From Terana coerulea (Eukaryota; Basidiomycota; Agaricomycetes; Polyporales; Phanerochaetaceae), in assembly GCA_024811115.1 (NCBI GenBank), contig JAKOGH010000362.1:1-27159 (forward strand): a DNA stretch of 27,159 nt, given 5' to 3'. Shown here piece by piece: positions 10,756 through 19,730 of the stretch (position 1 is its first letter; each line of letters begins with the position of its first letter). Made by a program: the position numbers and the translations under genes. The notes beneath the pieces are model-generated. The model saw only the letters and a list, made by a program, of their open reading frames with translations. It was not told the DNA's origin and did not search any database.

Positions 10756-11686
10756 CCTGTGTGGTGCGCTGCGCTGACTCACGGCGACCTGCTGTGGCTC
10801 GCTCAGTCGCTGGCACTGGCAGCTGCATGCGGGCAATCTCGCTCGGTGACGCGTTCTGGCCTGGCCCGGCCGGGCAGACGGGTGGATTCTGGGAGTGCCT
10901 GCCTCTCCCGTGCTCGCGTCTGCTACTGCTAACTTGTCCTGTCCGCTCCCCCGCATACAGGCCCCTCTGCCCGGGCGCTGACGTCTCCAAACGTCCCGCC
11001 ACGTCCGTCTCGCCCCAGCAGTCCACGCCGCGCACTCGGCCGTGCGTTTTCTCGGCACCAAAGCGCGGTTCGCTGCCCTCCCGGCGACTCTGCCCCCGCG
11101 ACCACCTGGCAAGGCGCGCCTCGTCCGTCCGGTCTTGTACCACACACGTGCGCCCTCGGGAGGGTCAACACGCGATCTGGCCGTCCGTCTACATCACTGG
11201 CCTCGAAAATGACGGTTTCGGACTCGCGCGAACGAGGGCTATGCGGGCACGTCGGCTGGAGGTCAGTACACCCAGCGCCTGCCGAGGTATCGCAGAAACT
11301 CACCGAATTCTCGACCTTGCAGACCTGTGCAGCGCCGTGCCGCCCTCGAAGGCGCACGCTCGAGTGCGCTAGTGCTGGCCCGACTACCACGGCTCAGGGC
11401 ACGCCCTCGACCGCTCGCCGGACACATGTCTGATGCGGGACCGCCACCTCGAGCCGCCGTCAACGTCGGCAGGAGTGCGCGAATGGCATGGACCGCTGGC
11501 TGCGACATTGGCCGACGGGACACAACAGATTTCAGGTAAGCACGACCCCTTCTCGCGTGGGAATCGTGAACACTCACCCTCGGCCCCCACAAAAGCCTGT
11601 CCTGCCCCGCGCACAGACCGTCACAGACGCACCACGGCGCGCGCGCAGTCGACAGCACGACGGGCGTCGGCAAGACCTCGGTCGGC
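10756..11686. other. no recognisable gene; one plus-strand intron candidate
   Basis: GC-rich sequence with no family motif on either strand. A well-formed plus-strand intron candidate runs 11536-11595 (CAG|GTAAGC donor, CACAAAAG acceptor, 60 nt) and is conserved in copy B, suggesting that a spliced plus-strand transcript crosses the region downstream of the minisatellite. Confidence 0.4.
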
Positions 11687-12320
11687 GGACGGCCGTACAT
11701 TGCGGAACGACGACATTCGCCCGGACGCGTAGCCGCGGCCCGCGGTCGCGCGCGCACATGGCGCGTCCAGTCGTCTTGGCGTCGTCGGTGCCCAGCGACG
11801 TGTGCCCGACCACGAAGCCCACACACCGTCGGTCGCGGGACGGCGATCTGTTGCGGAACGACGAAATCAGCCGCGGCGGGTGCTGCCTGCATGCGCCCGT
11901 TGCACCGGCATCCGACAGGACCACTGGGCTTCCAGACACCGTGCCGACGATGCGCCAGCGCGGGTGCCTGGGTCACCGGACGCCGATCTGTTGCAGAACG
12001 GCACAGTCCGCCGTCGGCGCGACGGTCGCGGGGGCGCGCGCAGCCGCGCGCACATGTCCTCGCCACCGGCCGTACAAGCGGCGTGCCCGCCCATCACTGG
12101 CGAGACCACCCAACAACGTCGGCGACGGGGCGCCATGAGGACCCCGGTCGCGGGACGCCGTTCTGTCGCAGAACGGCGAAATGGGGGCGCGGCCCGCCCG
12201 ACAGAGGCCAGGACAACGGCGACGAGACCGTGCAGGGCCCTCCTACCCAACACTGTCGGCGACGGGGCACCATGAGGACCCCGGTCGCGGGACGCCGTTC
12301 TGTCGCAGAACGGCGAAATG
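11687..12320. repeat. degenerate GC-rich tandem repeat with a palindromic core
   Basis: Five related cores occur near 11687, 11833, 11973, 12151 and 12288, spaced irregularly by about 137-176 bp. In the last two the core contains a perfect inverted repeat, CGCCGTTCTG and CAGAACGGCG around a TCG loop (12156-12178 and 12293-12315); earlier cores keep a decayed form. The last two units are nearly identical over their full 137-bp period, so the array has grown most recently at its right end. Confidence 0.8.
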
Positions 12321-12358
12321 GGGACGCGGCCCACCCGACAGGCCAGGACAACGGCGAC

Positions 12359-12900
12359 GAGACCTCGCAGGGCCCTCGCGGGCCCTGCTCGGGACGAGGC
12401 GCCCTCGTCGGGGAGGCTTCAGGCGGTGTCGTCGCACCGCAGGGCGTCGTAGACTCGTACGCGGCGGCATCCCGCGGCGCATTGTCAAAATCTCGGCACG
12501 GGACGCGTCGTTTTCGCTCAGAACGAAAACACGGGCGTCTATTGAAAGTCAGCCCGAAAGCCTCTGGAGCATGGACGTCGAGCGTACCTGCGTCGCCCCC
12601 GCCGACCCTGCAGAGACCAACACGGGGATGGGGAGACCTCGCAGGGCCCTCGCGGGCCCTGCTCGGGGACGAGAAGCCCTCGTCGGCGCGGCGGCGGGGG
12701 CTCCCGTCGACCCGCAGGGCAACATACGCGGCGGCATCCCGCAGCCCGTTGTCAAAATCCCGGCGCGGAGGGCCTCGTTTTCGCGTGAAAATGAGAATAC
12801 GGGCGTCTATTGCAAGTCAGCTCGAATGGCCTCGGCAGCATGCGTTTCGGGCTCACCGACGTCGCTGGGTTCGCTTTCGCCGCCCCCACCATCGTCTTCT
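12359..12900. repeat. about 270-bp tandem repeat (two units) carrying strong hairpins
   Basis: The block starting GAGACCTCGCAGGG near 12359 recurs near 12634, and GGGCGTCTATTG at 12533 recurs at 12801. Each unit starts with a perfect 9-bp inverted repeat, GCAGGGCCC and GGGCCCTGC with a TCGC loop (12367-12388, 12641-12662), followed five to six bases later by a second stem, GACGAG and CTCGTC (12393-12409, 12668-12684), whose loop differs between units while the stem persists. A third weaker stem, GTTTTCG and CGAAAAC, lies at 12510-12530. No protein family is visible. Confidence 0.8.
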
Positions 12901-13892
12901 GGCGTCGCGCAGGGTCTTGAAGAGGCAGAAGGGGGAAATGCACCTGCGCGACGGGCCGTTGGCCCACGCGGCGTCGAGAGGACCCCGCTCGGCGCACGGC
13001 CAGCCCGTCGTCCAAGGCCCCCAACATCAACCTCGCGGTCGCTTGCCAGCCGTCACGACAGACCGCGCCCGACGCGCACTGTGCCCACGCGTCGTCAAAG
13101 GCCCCACGGCGGCGGGCTCGGGCAGATGAGCAACTGTGCGGACAGTCCAGGTAAGTGTCCGCCGGTTCAAATCTATCGGTACTCACTCTGATCCATAGGT
13201 CTACCGGCGTCGTCTTGGTTGACGACGGCGACGCGTCGGTTCAGCTTGCGCCCCGCGGCTGGGACTCCGACCTCGCCCGAGTGTATGGCGCTGCCTGTAG
13301 GACGACGCTATCAGCTGCGATCGACGACGACGAGACAGCGCGCGTAAGCACTCGAAGTACGCATACCTATTCAACGCGCTGTCGGCTGAGCAACGCACGA
13401 CGCGCGTTCTCATCGCCCTCCCGCTCTTCTCGTCGATCTCCCGCTGCTCGCTCTCCATGCGCGCCGTCGGCGCGGGCTTCCAAAAGTGCAGGCGTGGCCC
13501 CGGTCGCCGGGACGCGATCTGTCGTGTCGTCACCGTACGCGCACGACGGTCTTCACCCGACGTGCTCTTCTGGCGGCGCGTGCGAATCGCTGGGCATGTT
13601 GTGCGTGTCGCGAGGTCTACAAGACGAGAGTGTCAGCTATGTGCGCGACACAACAAGGAGCCTCGAACTGACCATCAGCTTGGGGCTGCTGCACCAATGC
13701 GCTCCGTCTGCTGGCGGAATGCAGGGCACTGCGATGTCGCTGTTTTCTGTCTTGCCGGCCTTTCAGACATGGGTTGGTGAGATGGGACAATGGGTAGCAT
13801 GCGCGATGGATGGTGCTCGGGATGCACAGAAAATTGCCGGCTGAGAATGTGGGGGCAGGCAGGGAGAAGGGCGATGTGGATTGCTGCGGGAA
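12901..13892 (+). other. no recognisable gene; plus-strand intron candidate at 13151-13198
   Basis: A 229-codon open frame at 13155-13844 has no motif I recognise and starts inside a good intron candidate (CAG|GTAAGT at 13151, acceptor CATAG ending at 13198, 48 nt). The intron supports a spliced plus-strand transcript rather than that ORF as such. Confidence 0.35.
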
Positions 13893-13923
13893 AGATTTAC
13901 GAGGCACCAGGCCTCGTAAATCT
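13893..13923. repeat. perfect 13-bp inverted repeat (hairpin)
   Basis: Arms AGATTTACGAGGC (13893-13905) and GCCTCGTAAATCT (13911-13923) flank a five-base ACCAG loop. It sits between unannotated GC-rich and AT-richer DNA and could be a terminator-like stem, a protein-binding palindrome or a relic of a mobile element; no flanking target duplication was found. Confidence 0.9.
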
Positions 13924-14068
13924 CGACCGAAATCCCGGCCAAGATCTGGATGTACGCACGGCTTGAACCAACATGACACGGCCATGGATACCAAGCGGCG
14001 CCGCTTTGGAGCCAGATCAGAAACATGGAAAATACACAATGGCATGCTGTTACGAGGGTGAGTAGGCG

Positions 14069-14095
14069 ACGTCTCGAGCTGGCACCTCGAGACGT
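14069..14095. repeat. perfect 10-bp inverted repeat (hairpin)
   Basis: Arms ACGTCTCGAG (14069-14078) and CTCGAGACGT (14086-14095) flank a seven-base loop. It lies about 170 bp right of the 13-bp hairpin. The roughly 800 bp that follow (14100-14940) contain no gene I can support; short open segments there look degenerate. Confidence 0.9.
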
Positions 14096-14946
14096 ACGCA
14101 ATGGGAGAAATTTTGATCATCAGTTTCAGACTCACAGTATTGTCCCTCACAGCTCTGTGCCTTTGACCATACCAGCTTAGTCTGGCAGGACATTCCAGTC
14201 CCACCAGCCTGAGCTGGTACTGCCAAAGATTCTCAGTCAGACTAATGCTCACAGACAGTCTTTACCTGAAGATGGAATTCATGGGTATAGGCATCCTACT
14301 TAGGCAGCTCAGACTCCAGAGCCTATCAGCTCTGATGTCCTCACGGAATGATAAACCCAACATGACGTACATCAACGGAGAAGCCACCATACTCCCACCA
14401 AGTAAGGTGCGAAACCCACGCATCTTGTCATCCAAGAATTACGTCCTCTCGCTACGCGGACGGAGATCAGCTGCGAGGCGCGGCGCGGCGCGCGCCTTGG
14501 CTACAGTGCCTTGAATCTGATGCAACACCCGGCGGTGCTAGTCGCACGTCCCCAATGCTCGGAAAATGAATATCCTGGTATCAACAAAAGTCTGGTAGCA
14601 TTTAGATATTTGTATTCTAGATTCCAGAGCCCGCTGCCCGAATCCATGTAAATAATTGTGTGTGGTATGACCGTGACAGAGGACAAGCCTTAGAGAGTTG
14701 AGCTGTGCTGTCAGTTATCCTGTGCCATATCTACAAGTATACGAGAGGGCTTGTATGATGCAAGAGCCTGCAGAGCATTGGGAATGTGGAGAACGACGTT
14801 CAACGCAGTCGGAGTACATGTATATGGAACCGGTGGTGACCGACAGTACCAGTCGCTTTTATTGCCACAAAAACATTGCTCTGTTGCGAAGCCCTAACAT
14901 GCGAGCGTTTTCTCAAATAAACTAGACAAAGGCATGGAAGCGGCGC

Positions 14947-15499
14947 ATGGATCTCAGTCGACGCAAGTCACGATTTGGGACGAATGCCAGGATTTCTCCG
15001 AAAAGCGGCCAAAGATGGCAAGCCATCAGCGCCACAAAGAAGAAGCACGCTCAGCGCCCTCACAGCGCCCTGCGTCCTTCACCCGCAGCTTGTCGCCGTC
15101 CACGACATGAGCTGCTCAAAGATCCCTCTTCACATGTCGTTGGCGTCAATATTGTGACGTTGGCAGGTAAGTACCACTCTGCGCTTGTTTTCGGTGCTTG
15201 ATGTTTTTCTCAGACGTCGAATTCGCGCTTGACTTGCGCGGCAGGCTTGCTGAGCCATCGGAGTGGGAGCGACGTCCCACCAAGGCCAGGGGAGCTGAAG
15301 CAGATTGAGGAGACTGGCTTAGCCGAGGTACGTATGATACTCGGACACCGGGTGTACCTGGATACTGACACGTCGTGGAATTGTGCTAGAAGCCTTCCCG
15401 CACGCTCTGTACGCCTTGCTGAAGCGCACCTTCCGACGGATGGACCTTGCACGCAAGCGCAAGCTCACGGCATGCCGTGATGGAGCGCGCGCTCAATAA
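14947..15499 (+). pseudogene. unrecognised spliced gene candidate with an internal TGA
   Basis: Three exons (14947-15166, 15214-15327, 15390-15499) join through two canonical introns of 47 and 62 nt (GTAAGT...TTCTCAG and GTACGT...GTGCTAG) into a 444-nt frame whose only fault is one TGA at 15306-15308, codon 105. The peptide starts MDLSRRKSRFGTN; exon 2 gives DVEFALDLRGRLAEPSEWER and exon 3 REAFPHALYALLKRTFRRMD followed by a basic tail and TAA. The amphipathic, charge-balanced composition after splicing looks coding, unlike its GC-driven neighbours. I do not recognise the family. The TGA may be a sequencing error, as elsewhere in this window, or real decay. Confidence 0.35.
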
Positions 15500-15688
15500 G
15501 ATGTACGATCAAACCGCTGTGCTGGGACGACAACGAAGAGAGAGCCGAGCTCATTTTCGGCCCTTTCTTCGCTACCGTCTCACTCAGCAGTTGGAGCGTT
15601 CCAGTCGTGCAGGCATGACGTGTGAAACGGGGGTCAGAGGCGCGACAGGGCGGAGGGTTGGAGAGGCCGAGAGTGCCAAGGTGGAAGG

Positions 15689-15860
15689 TATAAAGGACGC
15701 GAGGTGAATGGCTGGAAACTGCATCCTCTTCCCCTCGTCCTTTCCTCCCTTTCTCCCATCCCCACCACCCCTTTTCACCTCTGCTCGCTCGGCAGCTAGC
15801 CATTTTACCTCTCATACCGAGCACGTCCTCTTCTCTCATCGTCGTCCAGGACATTATTCT
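15689..15860 (+). promoter_or_regulatory. plus-strand core promoter: TATA box and CT-rich start region
   Basis: A TATAAAG box at 15689-15695 is followed from about 15718 by a long pyrimidine-rich tract (runs of CCCTC, TTTCCTCC, CCACC). TATA followed about 25-30 bp later by a CT-rich block is the classical layout of strong fungal promoters. It opens the intron-dense plus-strand zone. Confidence 0.6.
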
Positions 15861-16151
15861 TGTAGCTCGCTCGCTTTCCGCGTCGCTCCCATAGCATTAG
15901 GAGGACCGGCTAGTAAGGCAGAGTTGACTTTGATGGGTAAGTACTAGCTTACCCGCTTGTATCGGCTCTTGCGCTGACTTTAAATATTCGTTTGCAGTCG
16001 TTCTGACATTCGTTTATACCTGCGATATTGCATACACAGTGCGTCTCGTCGCCGCCGCACTGTACTTACGGCAGAGGTGAGTACCAGTTTGCTTCTCACG
16101 TCCCTTCGTTTACTGATTGAATTGCGCAGATTTAGCGGCTTAACCTGTTAG
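15708..16151 (+). CDS. small candidate ORF at the head of the spliced plus-strand transcript
   Basis: Exons 15708-15936, 15998-16076 and 16130-16151 join through introns of 61 and 53 nt (GTAAGT...TTTGCAG, GTGAGT...TGCGCAG) into a 330-nt open frame of 109 residues. The ATG at 15708 may lie upstream of the transcription start; the internal ATG at 15933-15935, directly before intron 1, would give a 34-residue peptide beginning MVVLTFVYTCDIAYTVRLVA, mostly a hydrophobic helix. Both splice events keep the frame open, but the peptide resembles nothing I know and all frames close in the exon at 16130. It may be a micropeptide or chance within a non-coding RNA. Confidence 0.25.
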
Positions 16152-16214
16152 CTTACCACGTAAGTCGTCTTGTTAGCATTGCTGTACCACGCACTCATGC
16201 TACATTCAATATAG

Positions 16215-17650
16215 GCCGTCTGCTCGTGGTATGCACGCCATTTCCCACTCACTCGTCGCGCTGCGCCGGTGCCGCTTTGAAGGAGAACGGTAAGTACCCA
16301 ATACTATTGAATGTGTAACACGGGCTTACTAATCCTGGTTCTAATAGTAAACGGAGCTACGGTCAACAACAGGTTAGCCCAGGTAAGTAATTGTGAGCCT
16401 CTCGATAAGAGACTGAATAAACGTTGATAGGGCTTGTGCGGTTCTACTGCGGCCATGCCATGGCACGATTACTGGCGACAGTGGTATCCAGCAGGTTCGT
16501 GGTCACTTCTACGGCACTGTTATGGTTACTAACTTGATGTACACAGATGAACGAATGCTCGCAACAGTTATTACCGTACTCGCCGCACCGCCAATGCCCC
16601 GGCGCACTGTTGGCGTCTACCGCTCGAGGCGACACCACGCGTTGCGACCCGGGACCCCGAAGCCGCGAAAATATCTCCCGCAAGCTATGCACGCCATTTC
16701 CCACTCGCTCGTCGCGCCGGGCCGATGTCACTTTGAAGGAGAACGGTAAGTACCCAATACGATTGACCGTGTAACACGGGCTTATGAAACCTGGCTCTAA
16801 TAGTAAACGGAGCTACGGTCAACAACAGGTCAGCCCGGGTAAGTCATTGTGAGCCTCTTGATAAGACGCTGAATGAACGTTAATAGGGCTTGTGCGGTTC
16901 TACTGCGGCCATGCCATGGCACGATTACTGGCGACGGTGATATCCAGCAGGTGCGCAGTCACTTCTACGGCGCTGCTATGATTACTAACTTGATAACATG
17001 ATGTACACAGATGAGCGAATGCTCGTAACGGTCATTAGCGCACTCGCCGCACCGTCAGCGCCCCAACGCACTGTTGGTGTCCATTGCTCGGGGCGACACT
17101 GCGCGCCGCGACCTAGGACCCCGAAGCCGCGAAAATATCTCCTGCAAGCTATGCGCGCCATTTCCCACTCGCTCGTCGTCGCGCCGCGCCCATGTCGCTT
17201 TGGAGGAGAACGGTATGTACCCAATACGATTGACCGTGTAACATGGGCTTACGGGACCTGGCTCTAATAGCAAACGGAGTTACAGTCGATAGCCGGTCAG
17301 CCCAGGTAAGAAATTGTGAACCTCTCGAGAAGACACTGAACGAACGTTAATAGGGCTTGTACAGCTTTACTGCAAGCACGCTACAGCACGATTACCAGCG
17401 ACGGTGATATCGAGTAGGTGCGCAGTTACCTCTACGGCGCTGTTGTGATTACTCACTTATTGTACACAGATGAACAAATGCTCGCAACGGTACCGCACTC
17501 GTCGCAACGTCAGTGCCCCGGCGCACTGTGGGCGTCGACCCCTCAAGGCGACACCGCGCGTTGCGACCTAGGACCCCGAAGCCGCCAAAATATCCCCCGC
17601 AAGCTATGCACGCCATTTCCCACTCGCTCGTCGCGCGGGACGGCGCGTGG
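16215..17650 (+). repeat. tandem array of an exon-intron module, period about 455-464 bp, three units
   Basis: The same block recurs with starts of its ATGC(A/G)CGCCATTTCCCAC segment at 16231, 16687, 17151 and 17606. Every unit contains three introns in the same places. Unit 1: 16290-16347, 16383-16430, 16495-16546. Unit 2: 16746-16803, 16839-16886, 16951-17010. Unit 3: 17213-17270, 17306-17353, 17418-17469. Intron lengths are 58, 48 and 52-60 nt; two internal exons are exactly 35 and 64 nt in every unit, and the third is about 199-202 nt. All nine introns keep GT-AG although the units differ by many substitutions. Total exon length per unit (298 nt in unit 2) is not a multiple of three, unit 3 has a stop in the 35-nt exon, and unit 4 has a frame-changing deletion, so protein coding through the array is unlikely. 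Confidence 0.85.
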
Positions 17651-18020
17651 CCTAATATGCCGGTACTCATTCTGTATCGCTGATCATGAGTCAATGGCTA
17701 ACGAGATCTTGTTTCAGGGTACTGGTACTAAATCAGATCGGTTACGAACGCGCGACTATGGCTGGGTAAGTAATGTCTAGCCCTCACTAACAACAGAATT
17801 GAACGGTCATCCGTAGGGTTTCGGTTAATACCATAGCGCTGTCGTACTCTCCGGCGCCGCTATTAGTATAGTGCAAGTAACTGCCGGTTACTATATAGGT
17901 ACGCGGTTGTTAACGTGAGCTTATAGTACTATTACTGATCCGTTAAACGTAGCCGCACAATCGGGCGTTCTGGAGCATTCCGTGCCCCTTTCGGGCGTGG
18001 GCTCAAGCTACACCGACTGC
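17651..18020 (+). other. continuation of plus-strand transcript: two intron candidates
   Basis: After the array, candidates run 17663-17717 (GTACTC...TTTCAG, 55 nt) and 17766-17816 (GTAAGT...CGTAG, 51 nt) around a 48-nt exon. No coding frame or family is apparent. About 17830-18020 is otherwise featureless apart from the beginning of the next repeat. Confidence 0.5.
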
Positions 18021-18560
18021 CTTGACTGTTGGCGAGAAGCAGGCTTCGTCCATCGACATGCCCCTCATGCAATTCCCCATGCGCAACATCAAGGTAATGT
18101 CACCTGAAACCACGTCAGACGGCTCATACTGACCATGTAAATGTAGATAATATATCTCCTCGTAGTGGCGTTGATCCCCGGGCCATGTCTCCGCACATGT
18201 ATGATGCCGCCAGATTCAGCTCGCGGGCAATCTCGGCCGTCATGCGGCGTGGACGTGAGAGTTCGCAGCCCATGCCGTGTACTTATCCGTCAAATGGCGG
18301 CCCAAGCCACGCCTATCGCCTTGACCGTTGGCGAGAAGCAGGCTTCGTCCATCGACATACCTCTCATGCAACTCTCCATGCGCAACAACCAGGTAATGTC
18401 GCTTTAGACCATGTCAGACCGCTCATATTGACCTTGTACATATAGATAATCCATCACCTTGTGGCGACGATCATCCCACGTCCCTGCACATGTACGACGC
18501 CGCCGGATTCGGCTCGCGAGCATCTATAGGACATTGTGCGGCGTAGGCGGGAGAGTTTGT
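18021..18560 (+). repeat. 299-bp tandem repeat with one intron per unit
   Basis: GGCGAGAAGCAGGCTTCGTC occurs at 18031 and again at 18330; the downstream part (18190-18260) recurs imperfectly near 18483-18560. Each unit has an intron in the same place: 18094-18146 (GTAATG...ATGTAG) and 18393-18445 (GTAATG...ATATAG), both 53 nt. This is a second independent case in the window of a tandemly duplicated exon-intron unit. Confidence 0.75.
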
Positions 18561-19730
18561 GCCCATACTATATACTTATCGTTCAAACGGTGCGTCTCGG
18601 AGTCTGTGTAAGTAATACATCACGTCACTCACGAATATGTTGTTTCAAGCCTTGTGATCAGTAAGTATCGCAAAGGCTCGAAACCTCAGCCCGGGATAAT
18701 ACTTAGGGCACAGAGGGCATGCTCGTGCTGTCGAATACACCGGGCGGCCGATTCACTCTCATTGGCGGTTAACCGACGCCGGACCATGGTACACCCTATT
18801 ATATCACCCTCTACATACCGAACGAATGCTAACCTTAACCTGACAACTCTTATAGATGAGCCCACTCCGTCGTTGTCGGTGCTCGCCGCCAGCTACTATA
18901 AGATTAACGCAGGCCAATGGTAAGTAAGCTACTACGATTCGGCCGCATTGTACGCCCTTACTAATAAGGCACTAGACCTTACGCCGTCGCGATCGTCGAG
19001 ACCGCCGACCGCCTCTGACCACTACTCCTCGCAATGTACGTCAAGCCGATACAGTCACATTTGACGACGCTCCCCTGAGACATATCTCCGTACTTCTCGT
19101 TGGTATCTGTAGGTAAGTGGAGATGGTCTCATTGTTACAAGCAATATGCTAACGATCTTCGACCACCACTCCTCGCAATGTACCGAACAGATGTTTATCA
19201 GTAGTACTTCAGGTTCAATATCTGTATATATAGTCACCGCTGTTTAGTAGGTTAGGTCCATATAGCTCAAGTGTGTACGGCACGAGAGCGTTGCACTGAC
19301 TCCGTTCTGTAGCTACGTCGGTAGCAACAACGGATACGCTCTGGAGATCAGTATTTGCGGTAAGAGATACTTGGACGGGTCTTATGACAGAATAGACAAC
19401 TCACGTACTCTCGTTGATAGACCACTTAGTCAAGCACGGATGATGGCGATCATCGCGCGCACGCCGCGGATAAGTACGTTGTGATACAAGGTGCGCCTCA
19501 TATATATCAGTACGTCGCTCTATTGCAGTCTTTTTGAGTACTGATACTAAATGAAACAAAGGCAGATTCTTTCCTCTGCACTCGGGCGGACTCGGGGCCA
19601 TTGCATGCGAGGCGGCAAGACCATTTTGTTCAAGTCTTTCAAATGCCTTGTCTGCTAGCTGGTATGTCATCTGTTTCATTTATTATTATTCGAGGCGTTA
19701 ATGTACATCGGATGTGTCTATCTCAGCGGT
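18561..19730 (+). other. further plus-strand intron candidates, no recognised protein
   Basis: Candidates with good donor, branch-like and acceptor signals: 18608-18649 (42 nt), 18920-18975 (56 nt, CTTACTAAT branch), 19113-19190 (78 nt), 19360-19420 (61 nt), 19662-19726 (65 nt). Intervening exon-like stretches are AT-richer than SNF5 and give no family resemblance in any frame; a 50-codon frame runs through the 18920 intron (MSPLRRCRCSPP...) but is unsupported otherwise. Confidence 0.45.

Larger units (their letters stand above)
7821..12388. repeat. segmental duplication, copy A (continues past 12388)
   Basis: This block recurs in direct orientation at 22441 to the right window edge. It covers SNF5 from the middle of exon 2 back through exon 1, the promoter, the 33-bp minisatellite and the GC-rich tandem repeats. 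Offsets run from 14,620 at the inner end to about 14,775 by the minisatellite, because copy B carries extra bases, chiefly in the GA-rich tract. The end of the match on the right is set by the window, not by a visible junction. Confidence 0.95.

Noticed and set aside
10430..11145. Long ORFs on both strands with 11-residue repeats across the minisatellite
   Set aside because: A 33-bp unit keeps any frame open in both directions. The competing peptides on the two strands show no family features, and the flanking parts are GC-driven.
11891..13191. Plus-strand ORFs of 412 and 336 codons with RRSVAERRN-type repeats
   Set aside because: They overlap in different frames through GC-rich tandem repeats and are Arg/Pro/Gly-rich as expected by chance. 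No domain motif, and intron signals interrupt the right end.
13151..13198. tRNA-like GGTTCAAATC box
   Set aside because: The flanking bases do not form a T stem, and no acceptor or anticodon stem fits. It lies within a good intron candidate.
13155..13844. 229-codon plus-strand ORF as a gene
   Set aside because: It starts within an intron candidate, has Ser/Arg/Ala-rich composition typical of GC-rich chance frames, and has no recognised motif.
13800..14700. Retrotransposon or DNA transposon remnant
   Set aside because: No reverse transcriptase, integrase, gag or transposase motif and no terminal repeats with target duplications could be seen. The inverted repeats are reported on their own.
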